Source: Phycisphaerales bacterium
GTDB lineage: Bacteria; Planctomycetota; Phycisphaerae; Phycisphaerales; UBA1924
DNA: 39,289 nt
Assembly (NCBI GenBank): GCA_022843045.1
Contig: JALHOJ010000034.1
Location: forward strand, 1 to 39,289
Direction: 5' to 3'
The notes beneath the pieces were generated by a model. It made no database searches and had not been told where the DNA came from. It worked only from the letters and a program-made list of their open reading frames with translations. A program made the position numbers and the translations under genes. Positions 31,147 through 39,289 of this stretch are shown here, one piece after another; positions within the stretch are counted from its first letter, which is position 1; the number at the start of each line of letters is the position of its first letter.

Positions 31147-32115
31147 TTACTGGATGCGGATGAAGTCGAAAACGAGGGAGTAGTCGCTGTTGCTGAAGGA
31201 CTCGGCTGTAGAGCCCGGGCGAATGGTCTTGTAGTCGGCATGGCCGTCGAAGAAGCCCATCACGGACTTGTTGCGGTCGCCGTAGCCGTTGATCAACTGG
31301 TACTGGGTGCTGTTGCTGTTGGCGATCAGGTCCGCGTACTGATCGTGAAGGAACACGAACTTGGACGGGCTGATGCCTTCGGCGGTCTTGAAGAGCCGCA
31401 TGCCCTTGAACCACGCGCGGCCGAAGTTGGGATCGCGGCTGGGCCAGATATAGCCGAACCACTTGAAGTTCATGTGGTAGCTGGTGCCGACGTCGTCGTA
31501 GCTGGAGATGAACTGGCCTCCGACCAGTGCGCGGGAAGGACGCAGGCGGAGCACGTTCGTGGCGTCTGCGTTGTAGCTCCATTCCTGCTGCAAGGAGAAG
31601 CGGTCTGAGGGATCCTTGAAGACTTCAAACTGGAAGTCGCGACGCGCGTCCGCCATGGCTGGAATACGCGTGGTCGGGAGATCCTGATAGGGATACGTGA
31701 TAACGTCGTTCACGTAGCGATTCAGCGGGCGATCCGCGGACTCATAGTCAAACGCGCCGCCGGTGTTTCCAAACCAGAAGCCATCGTTCTCTTTGCCTCC
31801 GTAGGACCAACTCGCAACACCCTGGATCTGGCCCCAGCCAGCGGGCGTGTCGGGGAACTGCCCACGACCATTGCCGCGGATGGGCGGCATGGCCGAAAAG
31901 CCCTTCTGGTCATTCTGGTAGGCGAAGTTGGCGAACACAAGGCCGCGGGTGTTGGATAATGACTTGACAAGCCAACCGCTCTTGCGAGCGCGCCCGATCG
32001 AGGGCAGGAGGAGCCCGATGAGCAAAGCGATGACCGCGATGACCACGAGCAGTTCGATCAGCGTGAAGCCCTTGGGCTGCTGCTGGGCACGACGGATGGC
32101 ACGGAACATACTCAC
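31147..32115 (-). CDS. Type II prepilin-like protein A
   Basis: The 322 residues start with a 16-residue basic leader (ending PKG), then [20 protein letters not shown] and PSIGRARKSGW. The C-terminal domain is rich in Phe/Trp/Tyr/Asn and ends with KFVFLHDQY, then SVMGFFDGHADYKTI, comparable with the end of other planctomycete prepilin-like proteins. The GTG at 32115 is preferred over the ATG six bases later because AAGGAG lies six bases before the GTG. It is the first gene of a probable four-gene minus-strand cluster (32115 to 29251) and has a good promoter at 32300-32328. Confidence 0.88.
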   Translation of the reverse strand: MSMFRAIRRAQQQPKGFTLIELLVVIAVIALLIGLLLPSIGRARKSGWLVKSLSNTRGLVFANFAYQNDQKGFSAMPPIRGNGRGQFPDTPAGWGQIQGVASWSYGGKENDGFWFGNTGGAFDYESADRPLNRYVNDVITYPYQDLPTTRIPAMADARRDFQFEVFKDPSDRFSLQQEWSYNADATNVLRLRPSRALVGGQFISSYDDVGTSYHMNFKWFGYIWPSRDPNFGRAWFKGMRLFKTAEGISPSKFVFLHDQYADLIANSNSTQYQLINGYGDRNKSVMGFFDGHADYKTIRPGSTAESFSNSDYSLVFDFIRIQ

Positions 32116-32299
32116 TGGCTACTCCTTGCATGTTGCCCGAATGGGCACGGACTTGGTTTCCCCGCGAGACCAAAGAAGAACCCCCGCCGCGAGAGTGCTT
32201 GATTGTTGCCCGCCCAGACGGAGGAGCGGCGGGGTCGGGATGCGAGGCTGGGGTGCGCAGAACGCGGGCCAGCCTGAGGACAGCATCCCCAGATGACGT

Positions 32300-32328
32300 A
32301 GTAGACAGCATTTCGTCGGATTTGTCAA
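32300..32328 (-). promoter_or_regulatory. Promoter of the prepilin-like gene cluster
   Basis: On the minus strand a consensus TTGACA (32323-32328) is followed after 17 bases by TCTACT (32300-32305). A leader of about 180 bases would precede the GTG at 32115. The rest of the 32116-32668 gap holds no supported gene. Confidence 0.6.
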
Positions 32329-32668
32329 GGCGAGTTCAAGATTCTCGGAGGTTGAACGAGGGGAACTGTGGGGGAGGTGGTCGGGTGAGGCAGGTTCAGG
32401 GGAACCAGACTGGATGCAGGACGTAGGGTCTGAAGGGCGGCAGGTTTCTGGGGGAGGGGTGGCGGGGAGAGCTTTGGGGGGGAATGATTCGGGCCTTTTC
32501 TCGGAGCGGGGTCTGAGCGGAATAGGCTTGGGTTCGTGTTGGGGCGTGGGTTGGTCGATCTTCAGTACGTTTCCACGAGCGTTTGGGTGTCGGATTGGTA
32601 GAGGGGAATACGCCACGCATGGCGGTTGTTCTGGCAGTTCTCGCTGGGACGTTTGGACGCAGGACTGC

Positions 32669-34093
32669 ATGGACCCTAGCAAGACGAACAACTCGAACGG
32701 TGGTGGGAGTGGGGGCGGCGTGAACGCTGGGGGCGCGGCGTCGGACCCGGGGGCGACTTCGCCGCTGGAGCGATCGCAGCCGGGGGTGGAGCTGGGGTCT
32801 CGCGCGGGGAGCACGGGGCCGGCGATTCCGACGACGGAGGAAGTGCTGCAAGAGATTGCGAAGGCGAGCAGCAACGTCGACAGCATCGTCGGGCGGCTGG
32901 TGATTGATCAGGGGTTTGCGACGGTTGAGGAAGTGCAGCAGTGCCTGGCGATTTCCAAGCAGCTTGAGGTTGATCAGAATCAGAAGTCGCTGGTGGAGTT
33001 GCTGGTCGACAACGAGTACATCACGCGCCGGCAGATGGAGCGCTTGCGCGAAGCCGCGATGGCCGAGCGCAGCGGGCAGAAGATTCCGGGGTTCAAGATC
33101 ATCAAGAAGCTGGGCGCGGGCGCGATGGCGAGCGTGTTCCTGGCCAAGCAGATCAGCCTGGACCGCATGGTGGCGATCAAGGTGCTGCCGCGGAAGTTTA
33201 CGGGGAACAAGCAGTTCATCGAGCGGTTCTACGCCGAGGGGCGCGCGGCGGCGCAGCTGAACCATCCCAACATCGTGCAGGCGTACGACGTGGGGAAGGC
33301 GGGGGACTACTACTTCTTCGTGATGGAGTTCGTGGATGGGACGACGGTCTTTGACGAGATCGTGAAGCTCAAGCGGATTCCCGAGGATGTGGCGCTGGAC
33401 ATCGCGATCCAGGTGACCGAAGCGCTCGACCACGCGCATCAGAAGGGGCTGATTCACCGGGACGTGAAGCCCAAGAACGTGATGATCACGCGGGGCGTGG
33501 TGAAGCTGGCGGACATGGGGCTGGCTCGCGCGATCTCGGACAAGGAAGCGGCGGAAGCCGAGCAGGGCAAGGCCTTCGGCACGCCCTACTACATCAGCCC
33601 CGAGCAGATTCGCGGCGAAGTGAACATCGGGCCGCCGGCGGATATCTATTCGCTGGGCGCGACGCTGTATCACATGGTGACGGGGCAGGTTCCCTTTGAC
33701 GGGAAGAACCCGTCGAGCGTGATGCACAAGCATCTGAAGGCGGAACTGGTGCCGCCGGATCATGTGTATCCGAAGCTGTCGGCTGGGCTTTCCGAGGTCG
33801 TCGAAATGATGATGGCCAAGGACCCCAAGGCTCGGTATCAGAGCTGCAAGGATCTGCTGGCGGACTTGCGGGCGGTGCGGGCCAAGCAGAGCCCGCCGCT
33901 GGCGCACAAGGACTTTGGTCAGCTTGATCTGGCGGCGGTGGCGAAGGCAGAGGCGAGCGCGGCGGCGGCGCCAATGCCCGAGGCTGTGAAGAGCGCGCCG
34001 GTGGTTCGGCCCTGGTTGTTCTGGACGATGATCGTGAGCCTGGTGCTCAATGTGATCCTGGTGATCGTGCTGATCTTCGCGAGCGGGCAGTGA
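32669..34093 (+). CDS. Membrane-anchored Ser/Thr protein kinase with N-terminal MshEN-like region
   Basis: Hanks-type kinase of 474 residues. The N-terminus is Gly/Asn/Ser-rich. Residues about 55-135 form two short helical repeats (VGRLVIDQGFATVEEVQQCL, then LVELLVDNEYITRRQM) like the GspE/MshE N-terminal domain. The kinase domain (about 142-410) has GAGAMASV in the P-loop (149-156), Lys171 in VAIKV, HRDVKPKN with Asp265, DMG in place of DFG (Asp282), and SPEQIRGE. An Ala-rich linker leads to one C-terminal membrane helix (LFWTMIVSLVLNVILVIVLI), so kinase and helical domains face the cytoplasm. There is no sensor domain outside. The ATG at 32669 was chosen because upstream sequence lacks protein character. 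It is convergent with the DUF4340-like gene. Confidence 0.92.
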   Translation: MDPSKTNNSNGGGSGGGVNAGGAASDPGATSPLERSQPGVELGSRAGSTGPAIPTTEEVLQEIAKASSNVDSIVGRLVIDQGFATVEEVQQCLAISKQLEVDQNQKSLVELLVDNEYITRRQMERLREAAMAERSGQKIPGFKIIKKLGAGAMASVFLAKQISLDRMVAIKVLPRKFTGNKQFIERFYAEGRAAAQLNHPNIVQAYDVGKAGDYYFFVMEFVDGTTVFDEIVKLKRIPEDVALDIAIQVTEALDHAHQKGLIHRDVKPKNVMITRGVVKLADMGLARAISDKEAAEAEQGKAFGTPYYISPEQIRGEVNIGPPADIYSLGATLYHMVTGQVPFDGKNPSSVMHKHLKAELVPPDHVYPKLSAGLSEVVEMMMAKDPKARYQSCKDLLADLRAVRAKQSPPLAHKDFGQLDLAAVAKAEASAAAAPMPEAVKSAPVVRPWLFWTMIVSLVLNVILVIVLIFASGQ

Positions 34094-34099
34094 GGCGCG

Positions 34100-35632
34100 G
34101 GCGGGCCTGGATTGTCTGCGATTGCTTGATTGCGATTGCTTGATTGCGATGGACTTGGCTGCGGCGAGGATGCCGGCTGTCTGTGGCAAGTCGTAGACAC
34201 GCAGCACGCGCCCGACGCGCACGCCCAGCAGTTCGCTTGCCACGCCCTTGGCGTCGGTGGCGGCGACGGCAAGCAGGTCGCACGTCTCGAGGGGCGTGTT
34301 GGCCTGGGACTTTGCGGTGACGCGCAGAATCGGGGCGGCGAGGGCTTGTTCGACCGTGAGCACCTGCACCGCGGCGGGAGGCGACTGGGCGAGCAGGGTC
34401 GCGAGATCGCGGAGCGGGGCGAGATCGCTTGGAAGCGAGGCTGCGTCCGAGGGCGTGGAGGCGTTGGCTGGCGTCCAGGTCCAGCCGCGTGCGCCGGTGG
34501 TGTCTCCGGCCCGAGAGAGGGTGCCGATGGTGGTGCCTTGGCGCTCGAACAGCATCGCGGCGATGTCGGCCGGGGGCGACTGCACACTGCGGGGGCTGAT
34601 GTAGGCGCTGGCGTCCTTGGCGAGCGATTCGATGGCCTGGCGCGTGAGGATGAGCGTGCGCGGGCCCCATGCGGGCGAAGGGGACGATGTCGCAGCGTCG
34701 ACCGTGGCCGGGAGCGATGCCTCACTCTGCGCAAAGAACGTGGCAGCACTTGCGTCGGCGGCGGAGCCGATGCGGAGCGTTTGTGCGAGCGTGCGCCGCG
34801 AGCCGTCGGGCTGCACGAGGGCGGATGCGACTTCGATCATCGCGGCGGGGCGATCCAGGCCGTGCGAGTTCGTCGGCGCGTCATCCACGAAACGCTCTGC
34901 GACGGTCGCGGCGAGGCCATCGAGCAGGGCGGCGACCTTGGCGGGGTCTGCGGGGGCCGGTGCGGGCTCGGAGAGGCCCCAGCGACCATCGCGGCGTTCC
35001 AGGATCATCCGACGATCGGCGGTTGTGATGGCGATGCGCGTGACGTTGACGGGTTGGACCAGCATGGGGCCGCCCACTCGCCACGCGGCAAGCGAGGGGC
35101 GGGCGAGCAGCGCGTTCCAATCGCCTGAGGCGCGGCGCACGACCAGGCGAGGCGAGCCGGAGGCCTGCGGAATCTCCTCCGCGATCAGTGTGGTGCCGCC
35201 CAGCGACTCGGCGATGCGGAAGGCAGTGGTTTGGCCGGCGCTGGTGATGCGCATGCTCGGGCCGGTCCACGCGATCGTGCCCGCATCGACGATGGGAGCG
35301 CGGGCGAGGTCTGCAAGCAGTCTGGCCAGGCCGCGCACGCGACCTTCGTCGACGGGCCAGGCGGGGCCGGCTTCTCGATCGGTTGGGCCGATTTCCTGGT
35401 ACAGCCACACTCCCAGCGCGGGATCGAGGCGGATGACGGTGTCGCAGCGGGTGCACTTGGAATCAGGACTCACGCCCGCGACGACGTGCGTGAAGCCGAT
35501 GGGATCAAAGGACGCAAACGGCGTGGCAGATCCGGCGATTTGCGAGGTGCTGCGAGGTGCGTACGCCCACGCTGTGAGCAGGCCCAGCACGATGGCGAGG
35601 ACGAGCGACGCGATGGCGAGGCGGGCTTGCAT
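34100..35632 (-). CDS. DUF4340-like exported protein, 3' end unclear
   Basis: The protein starts with a membrane or signal segment (LAIASLVLAIVLGLLTAWAYA). It continues with blocks typical of DUF4340 proteins, such as the Trp-containing EP/AD pattern (WGLSEPAPAPADPAKVAALL) repeated in diverged form. A CTRC motif near residue 60 is odd. DUF4340 proteins often accompany GldG-type ABC-2 transporters, but none is here. The coding signal fades near 34130, yet no stop appears in frame until 32396, so the reading frame continues through the whole kinase gene on the other strand. The end given is where recognisable sequence stops. A 14-bp tandem duplication at 34118-34150 may have shifted the original stop out of frame. 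Confidence 0.65.
34118..34150. repeat. 14-bp tandem duplication at the 3' end of the DUF4340-like gene
   Basis: GCGATTGCTTGATT occurs twice without change, followed by a partial third copy (GCGAT). The unit is not a multiple of three, so removing one copy changes the frame of the minus-strand gene and gives a TGA at 34047-34049. Confidence 0.85.
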
Positions 35633-35694
35633 GGGTGGGGGATGATACAGGTTCGTTGGGCGAGGTGAGTGGGCGGGGGGCTTGGTGTTGCAGC

Positions 35695-35801
35695 GGGATT
35701 CGGGATTCGGGATTCGGGATTCGGGATTCGGGATTCGGGATTCGGGATTCGGGATTCGGGATTCGGGATTCGGGATTCGGGATTCGGGATTCGGGATTCG
35801 G
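35695..35801. repeat. GGGATTC heptamer array, about 15 copies
   Basis: A perfect head-to-tail run of the 7-base unit GGGATTC covers about 107 bases. It lies in the 268-base gap between the start of the DUF4340-like gene (35632) and the end of metF (35901). Arrays of this kind are prone to slippage. Nothing else is seen in the gap. Confidence 0.95.
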
Positions 35802-35900
35802 GGAATATGCGCGCATGGGGGCTTGGCGCGCGGCCGGGGCGTTATGCCGTCGCTTGTGCTTTCAGTTTCGCTTTTCGTTTTTCGTTCTGGCTCTGCCGCG

Positions 35901-36818
35901 TTACCACGTCAGCCCGCTCGAGTCCTTGACACCCAGCGACTGGTAAATCTCCCGCGTCGCTGTTGAGCGATTGAGCGTGTACAGGTGCAGGCCTGCGACG
36001 TTGTGGTCGAGCAAGTCCCGGCATTGCTCCGTGGCCCAGTGCACGCCCACGCGGCGGACCGCGTCGGCGTCGCTGCCGGCTCGCAGGATCGCGCGCTGCA
36101 GCGGCGCGGGGTATCGAGCGCCCAGCGCGAGCTCGGCCATGCGCTTCATGCCCTGCGCGCTGGTGATCGGCATGATCCCCGCGATGATCGGCACGCGGAT
36201 GCCCGCGAGTTCGCAGCGGCTGCGGAAGTCGTAGAAGTCGCGGTTGTCAAAGAACAATTGCGTGATGATGAAGTCCGCGCCGGCGTCGACCTTGGCCTTC
36301 AGGTGATCGAGTTCGACGAGACGGTTGGGCGTTTCGGCGTGGCCTTCGGGATAGCCGGCGACGCCGATCCCAAAGCCCTTGGGGTGGGGGTGCTGGCGGC
36401 GGTCGTTGAACTTGCGGATGGTGCGGACCACGTCCGCGGCGTATCGGAAGTCCTTCCAGGCTTGCTGCCCTGCGGGCAAGTCGCGGGGCACATCTCCGCG
36501 CAGGGCGAGGATGTTGCCGATGCCCGCCGCGGCGTATCGCTCGAGGACGCGTTCGATCTCGCCCGAGTCGTGGCAGACGCCCGTGAGGTGGGGGATTGGG
36601 TCGAGCGTGGTGGTGGTGCGCAGCTTGACGACCAGGTCGTGGGTGACGTCGCGGGTGCTGCCGCCTGCGCCGTAGGTCACGGAGACGAATGCAGGGCGGA
36701 GCTCTTCGAGGTGGCGGATCGATTCAAAGAGTTCCTCCGCCGCCTGCGGGTTTTTGGGCGGGAAGAACTCGAACGACACGGTTCGGTTTCGGGCTTGGAG
36801 GTACTCGCCTAGGTGCAT
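35901..36818 (-). CDS. metF: Methylenetetrahydrofolate reductase
   Basis: FAD-dependent TIM-barrel enzyme that reduces 5,10-methylene-THF to 5-methyl-THF for methionine synthesis. The 305 residues show FEFFPPK with catalytic Glu17, VSVTYGAGGSTRD, ILALRGD with Asp109, the GVAGYPEGH segment, KVDAGADFIITQLFFD and VPIIAGIMPI. Length is normal for the bacterial single-domain form. There is no Shine-Dalgarno site at the ATG. The 152-base gap upstream holds a hairpin-forming GGTCAGC/GCTGACC pair about 20-50 bases before the start, which could be a leader structure, but I cannot assign it to a riboswitch class. Confidence 0.95.
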   Translation of the reverse strand: MHLGEYLQARNRTVSFEFFPPKNPQAAEELFESIRHLEELRPAFVSVTYGAGGSTRDVTHDLVVKLRTTTTLDPIPHLTGVCHDSGEIERVLERYAAAGIGNILALRGDVPRDLPAGQQAWKDFRYAADVVRTIRKFNDRRQHPHPKGFGIGVAGYPEGHAETPNRLVELDHLKAKVDAGADFIITQLFFDNRDFYDFRSRCELAGIRVPIIAGIMPITSAQGMKRMAELALGARYPAPLQRAILRAGSDADAVRRVGVHWATEQCRDLLDHNVAGLHLYTLNRSTATREIYQSLGVKDSSGLTW

Positions 36819-36970
36819 ATCAACGACCGCAGGGTCAGCGCGGGTTTCCAGGCGCGGCTGACCACTCGAGTCCGTACCAGCATCGACCCGGTGAGGACAC
36901 GAACAGCAAACTTAGCCCTGCTGAGGGGTCAAAGCGCAGCGAGAGTGAGGGGTGATGTTGGCACAAGCCG

Positions 36971-38077
36971 CTAGAACGGCGGGGCGGCTCGGAATCGCTG
37001 GTCCGTCTGGTTGTTGGTGATGATCTCTGCATCGGGGCGCAGGTTCGGCACGTCGATGCCCTTGATTCCGCCATATGTCCACTGATAACGACCCAGTCGC
37101 TGCGTGTCCGGGAAGTTGTCAGCGGGGGCTTCCCACGGGCGCGGCTCATAATTGATGGTCTGCGGGGCCCATTGGGTGAGGACTCCGTTGTTGGGCCGCG
37201 AGCCCATGGTGGTGCGGTTGGTTTGCACGATGTTGTTTGACCCGTCGAACATCTGGAGGGGCTGCTTGGCGATCGGGTACGTGAAGTGATAGTCCCGCTG
37301 GACACCAAGGCGGTATCGCGCTTCATTGTCGAACATGTAGACCTTCTGGCTGGGGTAGCGCACATCGGCCCACTTGCGCTTGCCCAGCACGTTGGGATCG
37401 GTGGGGCCGTTGTAGAAGTAGTGGGTCGACGCTTGCTGCACGGTGGGGTTGGACAGCGTGCCAAAGTCGGGCGAGTAGCTTGCCGGGGCGACCTGGTAGG
37501 ACCCACTGAAGCTCCAGCGCCAATTGCTTTGCTCGCTGGCATCGGGTTGATACGGGAGAAAGGCGTTCTGGCGGAACGCAGGCACGTCGTGCCATTGCAG
37601 GCGATAGCGGTCGTTGGGCGACACGGTGATCTTGGTCGGCAGCGTCGAGTCCATGAAGTCGAGCAGTACCAGGGGCGTGAACGTCACGTGCGGGATCCAG
37701 TTTGGCTGGATCGGGAACGTGTCTTCGCCGAAGCGGCGGCGGATGATGTTGACCCCCTGCAGCGCGGCCATCTGAAGATCATCGCCGGACGTCAGCGCGG
37801 CACTCGCAATGTCACTGCCCACGATCTCGCCGCTGATGGGCTTGCCTCCCGTCCATGAAAAGGACGCGAGTTTGTCCTGATGCTGCGTGCCATACGTCGC
37901 GTTTGCCACGCTCAGTTGTTTGAGATTGACCTGGCTGAGCAGGAGGCGGCCGTTCTGACGCCACCTGCCCAGGGCGGGCAGCAGCAGGCTGATCAGGACG
38001 GCGATGATCGCGATCACGACCAACAACTCGATCAGCGTGAAGCCGGAGTGGCGACAGTGGGAAGCGCTTGATTTCAC
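36971..38077 (-). CDS. Type II prepilin-like protein C
   Basis: The 368-residue product starts with a short leader of 12 residues ending in Gly, then [20 protein letters not shown] and [13 protein letters not shown]. The exposed domain contains [20 protein letters not shown] and [13 protein letters not shown], closely matching the partial gene at 38262, so the two are tandem paralogues. The GTG at 38077 is chosen because AAGGA lies seven bases upstream and because the next upstream ATG (38122) falls inside the predicted -10 box. It has its own promoter and lies upstream of metF on the same strand. Confidence 0.88.
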   Translation of the reverse strand: MKSSASHCRHSGFTLIELLVVIAIIAVLISLLLPALGRWRQNGRLLLSQVNLKQLSVANATYGTQHQDKLASFSWTGGKPISGEIVGSDIASAALTSGDDLQMAALQGVNIIRRRFGEDTFPIQPNWIPHVTFTPLVLLDFMDSTLPTKITVSPNDRYRLQWHDVPAFRQNAFLPYQPDASEQSNWRWSFSGSYQVAPASYSPDFGTLSNPTVQQASTHYFYNGPTDPNVLGKRKWADVRYPSQKVYMFDNEARYRLGVQRDYHFTYPIAKQPLQMFDGSNNIVQTNRTTMGSRPNNGVLTQWAPQTINYEPRPWEAPADNFPDTQRLGRYQWTYGGIKGIDVPNLRPDAEIITNNQTDQRFRAAPPF

Positions 38078-38120
38078 GGCGGATTCCTTTGCGAGTCGCC
38101 AGAGCGGCGACGGCTGCAGC

Positions 38121-38150
38121 ATTGTACACGAAACCGACTCATGCACGCAA
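38121..38150 (-). promoter_or_regulatory. Promoter of prepilin-like gene C
   Basis: On the minus strand TTGCGT (38145-38150) and TACAAT (38121-38126) are 18 bases apart, about 44 bases before the GTG at 38077. Confidence 0.55.
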
Positions 38151-38206
38151 TCGCGTTTACTTGGGGTTGGCAATCGGCCTGGGATTTCCGGCTGCCTTGG
38201 AGCCAA

Positions 38207-38236
38207 GAAAAAAACGCCCGCGTTGCCGCGGGCGTT
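38207..38236 (-). terminator. Terminator of prepilin-like gene D
   Basis: A perfect 10-bp stem (AACGCCCGCG with CGCGGGCGTT) has a four-base loop and, on the minus strand, is followed by seven T. It starts 25 bases after the stop at 38262. Confidence 0.92.
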
Positions 38237-38261
38237 CGAGGGCGTCTTGGATTGGAGTTGA

Positions 38262-39289
38262 TTAGAACGGCCCGCGAGCGCGGAAGTTGGCGTCAGCGGC
38301 GGGGGTGGTGATCACTTCGGCGTCGGGCCGGAGGTTGGGAACGTCCACACCCTTCAAGCCACCCCAGGTCCACTGGAAGCGGCCCATGCGGGCGGTCGCG
38401 GCGATCCCATCATCGGGAGCTTCCCAAGCGCGCGGATCGTACTCGATCAGCTGAGGCGCCCAATTGCCAGGAGTCGAAGTGCTGTAGCCGTTGGGGTTGC
38501 CGCCCAACGTGGTGCGGTTGGTGGTGACCAAGTTGTTTGAGCCGTCGAACATCTGGAGCGGCTGCTTGGAGAGCGGGAAAGTGTAGTGATACTCACGCTT
38601 TTGGCCGAACTTGTGCCGAGCCTGACCGTCGAAGAGGAAGACCTTCTGCGACGGATAGACCACGTCGCTGGACTTGCGCTTGCCCAGCAGGCCTGGGGTC
38701 GTGGGCGTGTTGTAGGTGTTGTGAGCAGTGCCTTGGCTGACCGTGGCGAGGCCCGGGCGACCCACATCGGGCGAATAAGAGGCGGGGACGAATTGATATG
38801 AAGAGGAGAAGGACCAGCGCCAATTGGTCTGATCAGCGCCATCTTCCTGAAACGGCTGGAACGAGTTGGAACGGAAGCCTTGCGTGTCCTGCCAGAGCAG
38901 GCGATAGCGGTCTTCGGGCGACACCACCGACTTGGCGGGCAGCCGCTGGTCGATAAAGTCCTGCAGAACCAAGTGCGAGTACAGGACGTGGGGGATCCAA
39001 CCGTTAATGATCGGGAAGGTCTCGTCGCCAGTACGCTTGCGGATGATGTTGACGGCTTGGCGGGCGGCTGCGCCGGTGTCGTCGCCCGGCAGGGGCAGGA
39101 TGCCTCCGCCAATCACTTCGCCGCTGGGGATGCTGCCGCCAGTCCAGGTGAACGAAGAGATCTTGTCGGCGAACTGAGTGGCGTAGGTCGCGCTGGCCGT
39201 GTTGAGCTCACGCATGTTGATCTGGTTGATGAGCAGACGGCCGCTCTCGCGCCACTTGCCCAGAGCGGGGAGCAGCAGGCTGATGAGCA
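38262..39289 (-). CDS. Type II prepilin-like protein D (5' end outside the window)
   Basis: The frame stays open to the window edge; the last visible residues upstream are [19 protein letters not shown], the end of the class III signal helix, so only the first 20-30 codons are missing. The rest matches prepilin-like protein C over most of its length: FTWTGG, NRWSFS-type aromatic blocks, [40 protein letters not shown] and the end FRARGPF (FRAAPPF in C). It is the upstream member of a tandem pair. Confidence 0.9.
   Translation of the reverse strand, partial: LISLLLPALGKWRESGRLLINQINMRELNTASATYATQFADKISSFTWTGGSIPSGEVIGGGILPLPGDDTGAAARQAVNIIRKRTGDETFPIINGWIPHVLYSHLVLQDFIDQRLPAKSVVSPEDRYRLLWQDTQGFRSNSFQPFQEDGADQTNWRWSFSSSYQFVPASYSPDVGRPGLATVSQGTAHNTYNTPTTPGLLGKRKSSDVVYPSQKVFLFDGQARHKFGQKREYHYTFPLSKQPLQMFDGSNNLVTTNRTTLGGNPNGYSTSTPGNWAPQLIEYDPRAWEAPDDGIAATARMGRFQWTWGGLKGVDVPNLRPDAEVITTPAADANFRARGPF

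Noticed and set aside
35695..35801. CRISPR array or coding repeat (the plus strand reads a Gly/Ile/Arg/Asp/Ser/Phe repeat)
   Set aside because: The unit is seven bases with no spacers, and the translated repeat is a by-product in all three frames.
36819..36970. SAM- or SAH-type riboswitch upstream of metF
   Set aside because: Hairpins are present but I could not match the conserved core of any class; a covariance search would be needed.
38077..38206. N-terminal extension of prepilin-like protein C to 38206
   Set aside because: The region contains the promoter, and prepilin leaders in the neighbouring genes are 16 residues or fewer.

Overview
The window looks like a chromosomal segment of a planctomycete, probably of the class Phycisphaerae. 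The signs are high G+C, four large type II prepilin-like proteins with the [11 protein letters not shown] start, an exported protein ending in two dockerin-like repeats with a conserved LSVFSEGPC core, a VPLPP-type C-terminal sorting tail, a Ser/Thr kinase with a C-terminal membrane anchor, and an N-terminal-HTH/C-terminal-receiver regulator. No rRNA, transposase, phage gene or CRISPR array was seen. The placement is an inference from protein style, not from a marker-gene tree.

Layout. 1-5.2 kb: a translation and ribosome-assembly block, infB, a DUF503 (ylxP-like) gene and rbfA, followed by an HhH-GPD-like gene that overlaps rbfA by ATGA. 5.2-10.1 kb: a giant TPR lipoprotein convergent with a dockerin-tailed exported protein. 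10.3-16.3 kb: serA-like dehydrogenase, polX, rlmE with a small DUF2798-like membrane protein, a small exported protein flanked by two copies of one inverted repeat, and argF. 16.5-22.2 kb: two NfeD-type membrane proteins, yggS overlapping a bifunctional-nuclease (DUF151) gene, a FabZ-like hotdog protein, and ksgA. 22.2-26.6 kb: an exported repeat protein with a degenerate receiver-like domain, the HTH-receiver regulator, a 520-base stretch without a convincing gene, and apaG. 26.9-29.1 kb: tRNA-Thr(UGU), a sorted exported protein, tRNA-Val(GAC) and rpe. 29.2-39.3 kb: prepilin-like genes, two of them each followed by a small single-span membrane protein, a Ser/Thr kinase convergent with a DUF4340-like gene, a GGGATTC heptamer array, metF, and a tandem pair of related prepilin-like genes, the last cut by the window edge.

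Two genome-style signals stand out. First, eight genes that lack a Shine-Dalgarno sequence have a TANNNT hexamer exactly 5 or 6 bases before the start codon. This is the geometry expected if the -10 box directly precedes the start and the mRNA is leaderless. Other genes here have ordinary AAGGAG-type sites, so both modes seem to coexist. Second, many intergenic spaces hold long imperfect palindromes whose arms are built from degenerate CACRRAG heptamers. A one-armed fragment with the same look lies in frame inside argF. Most genes are core housekeeping; the accessory flavour comes from the prepilin/bitopic-protein modules, the exported proteins and the repeats.
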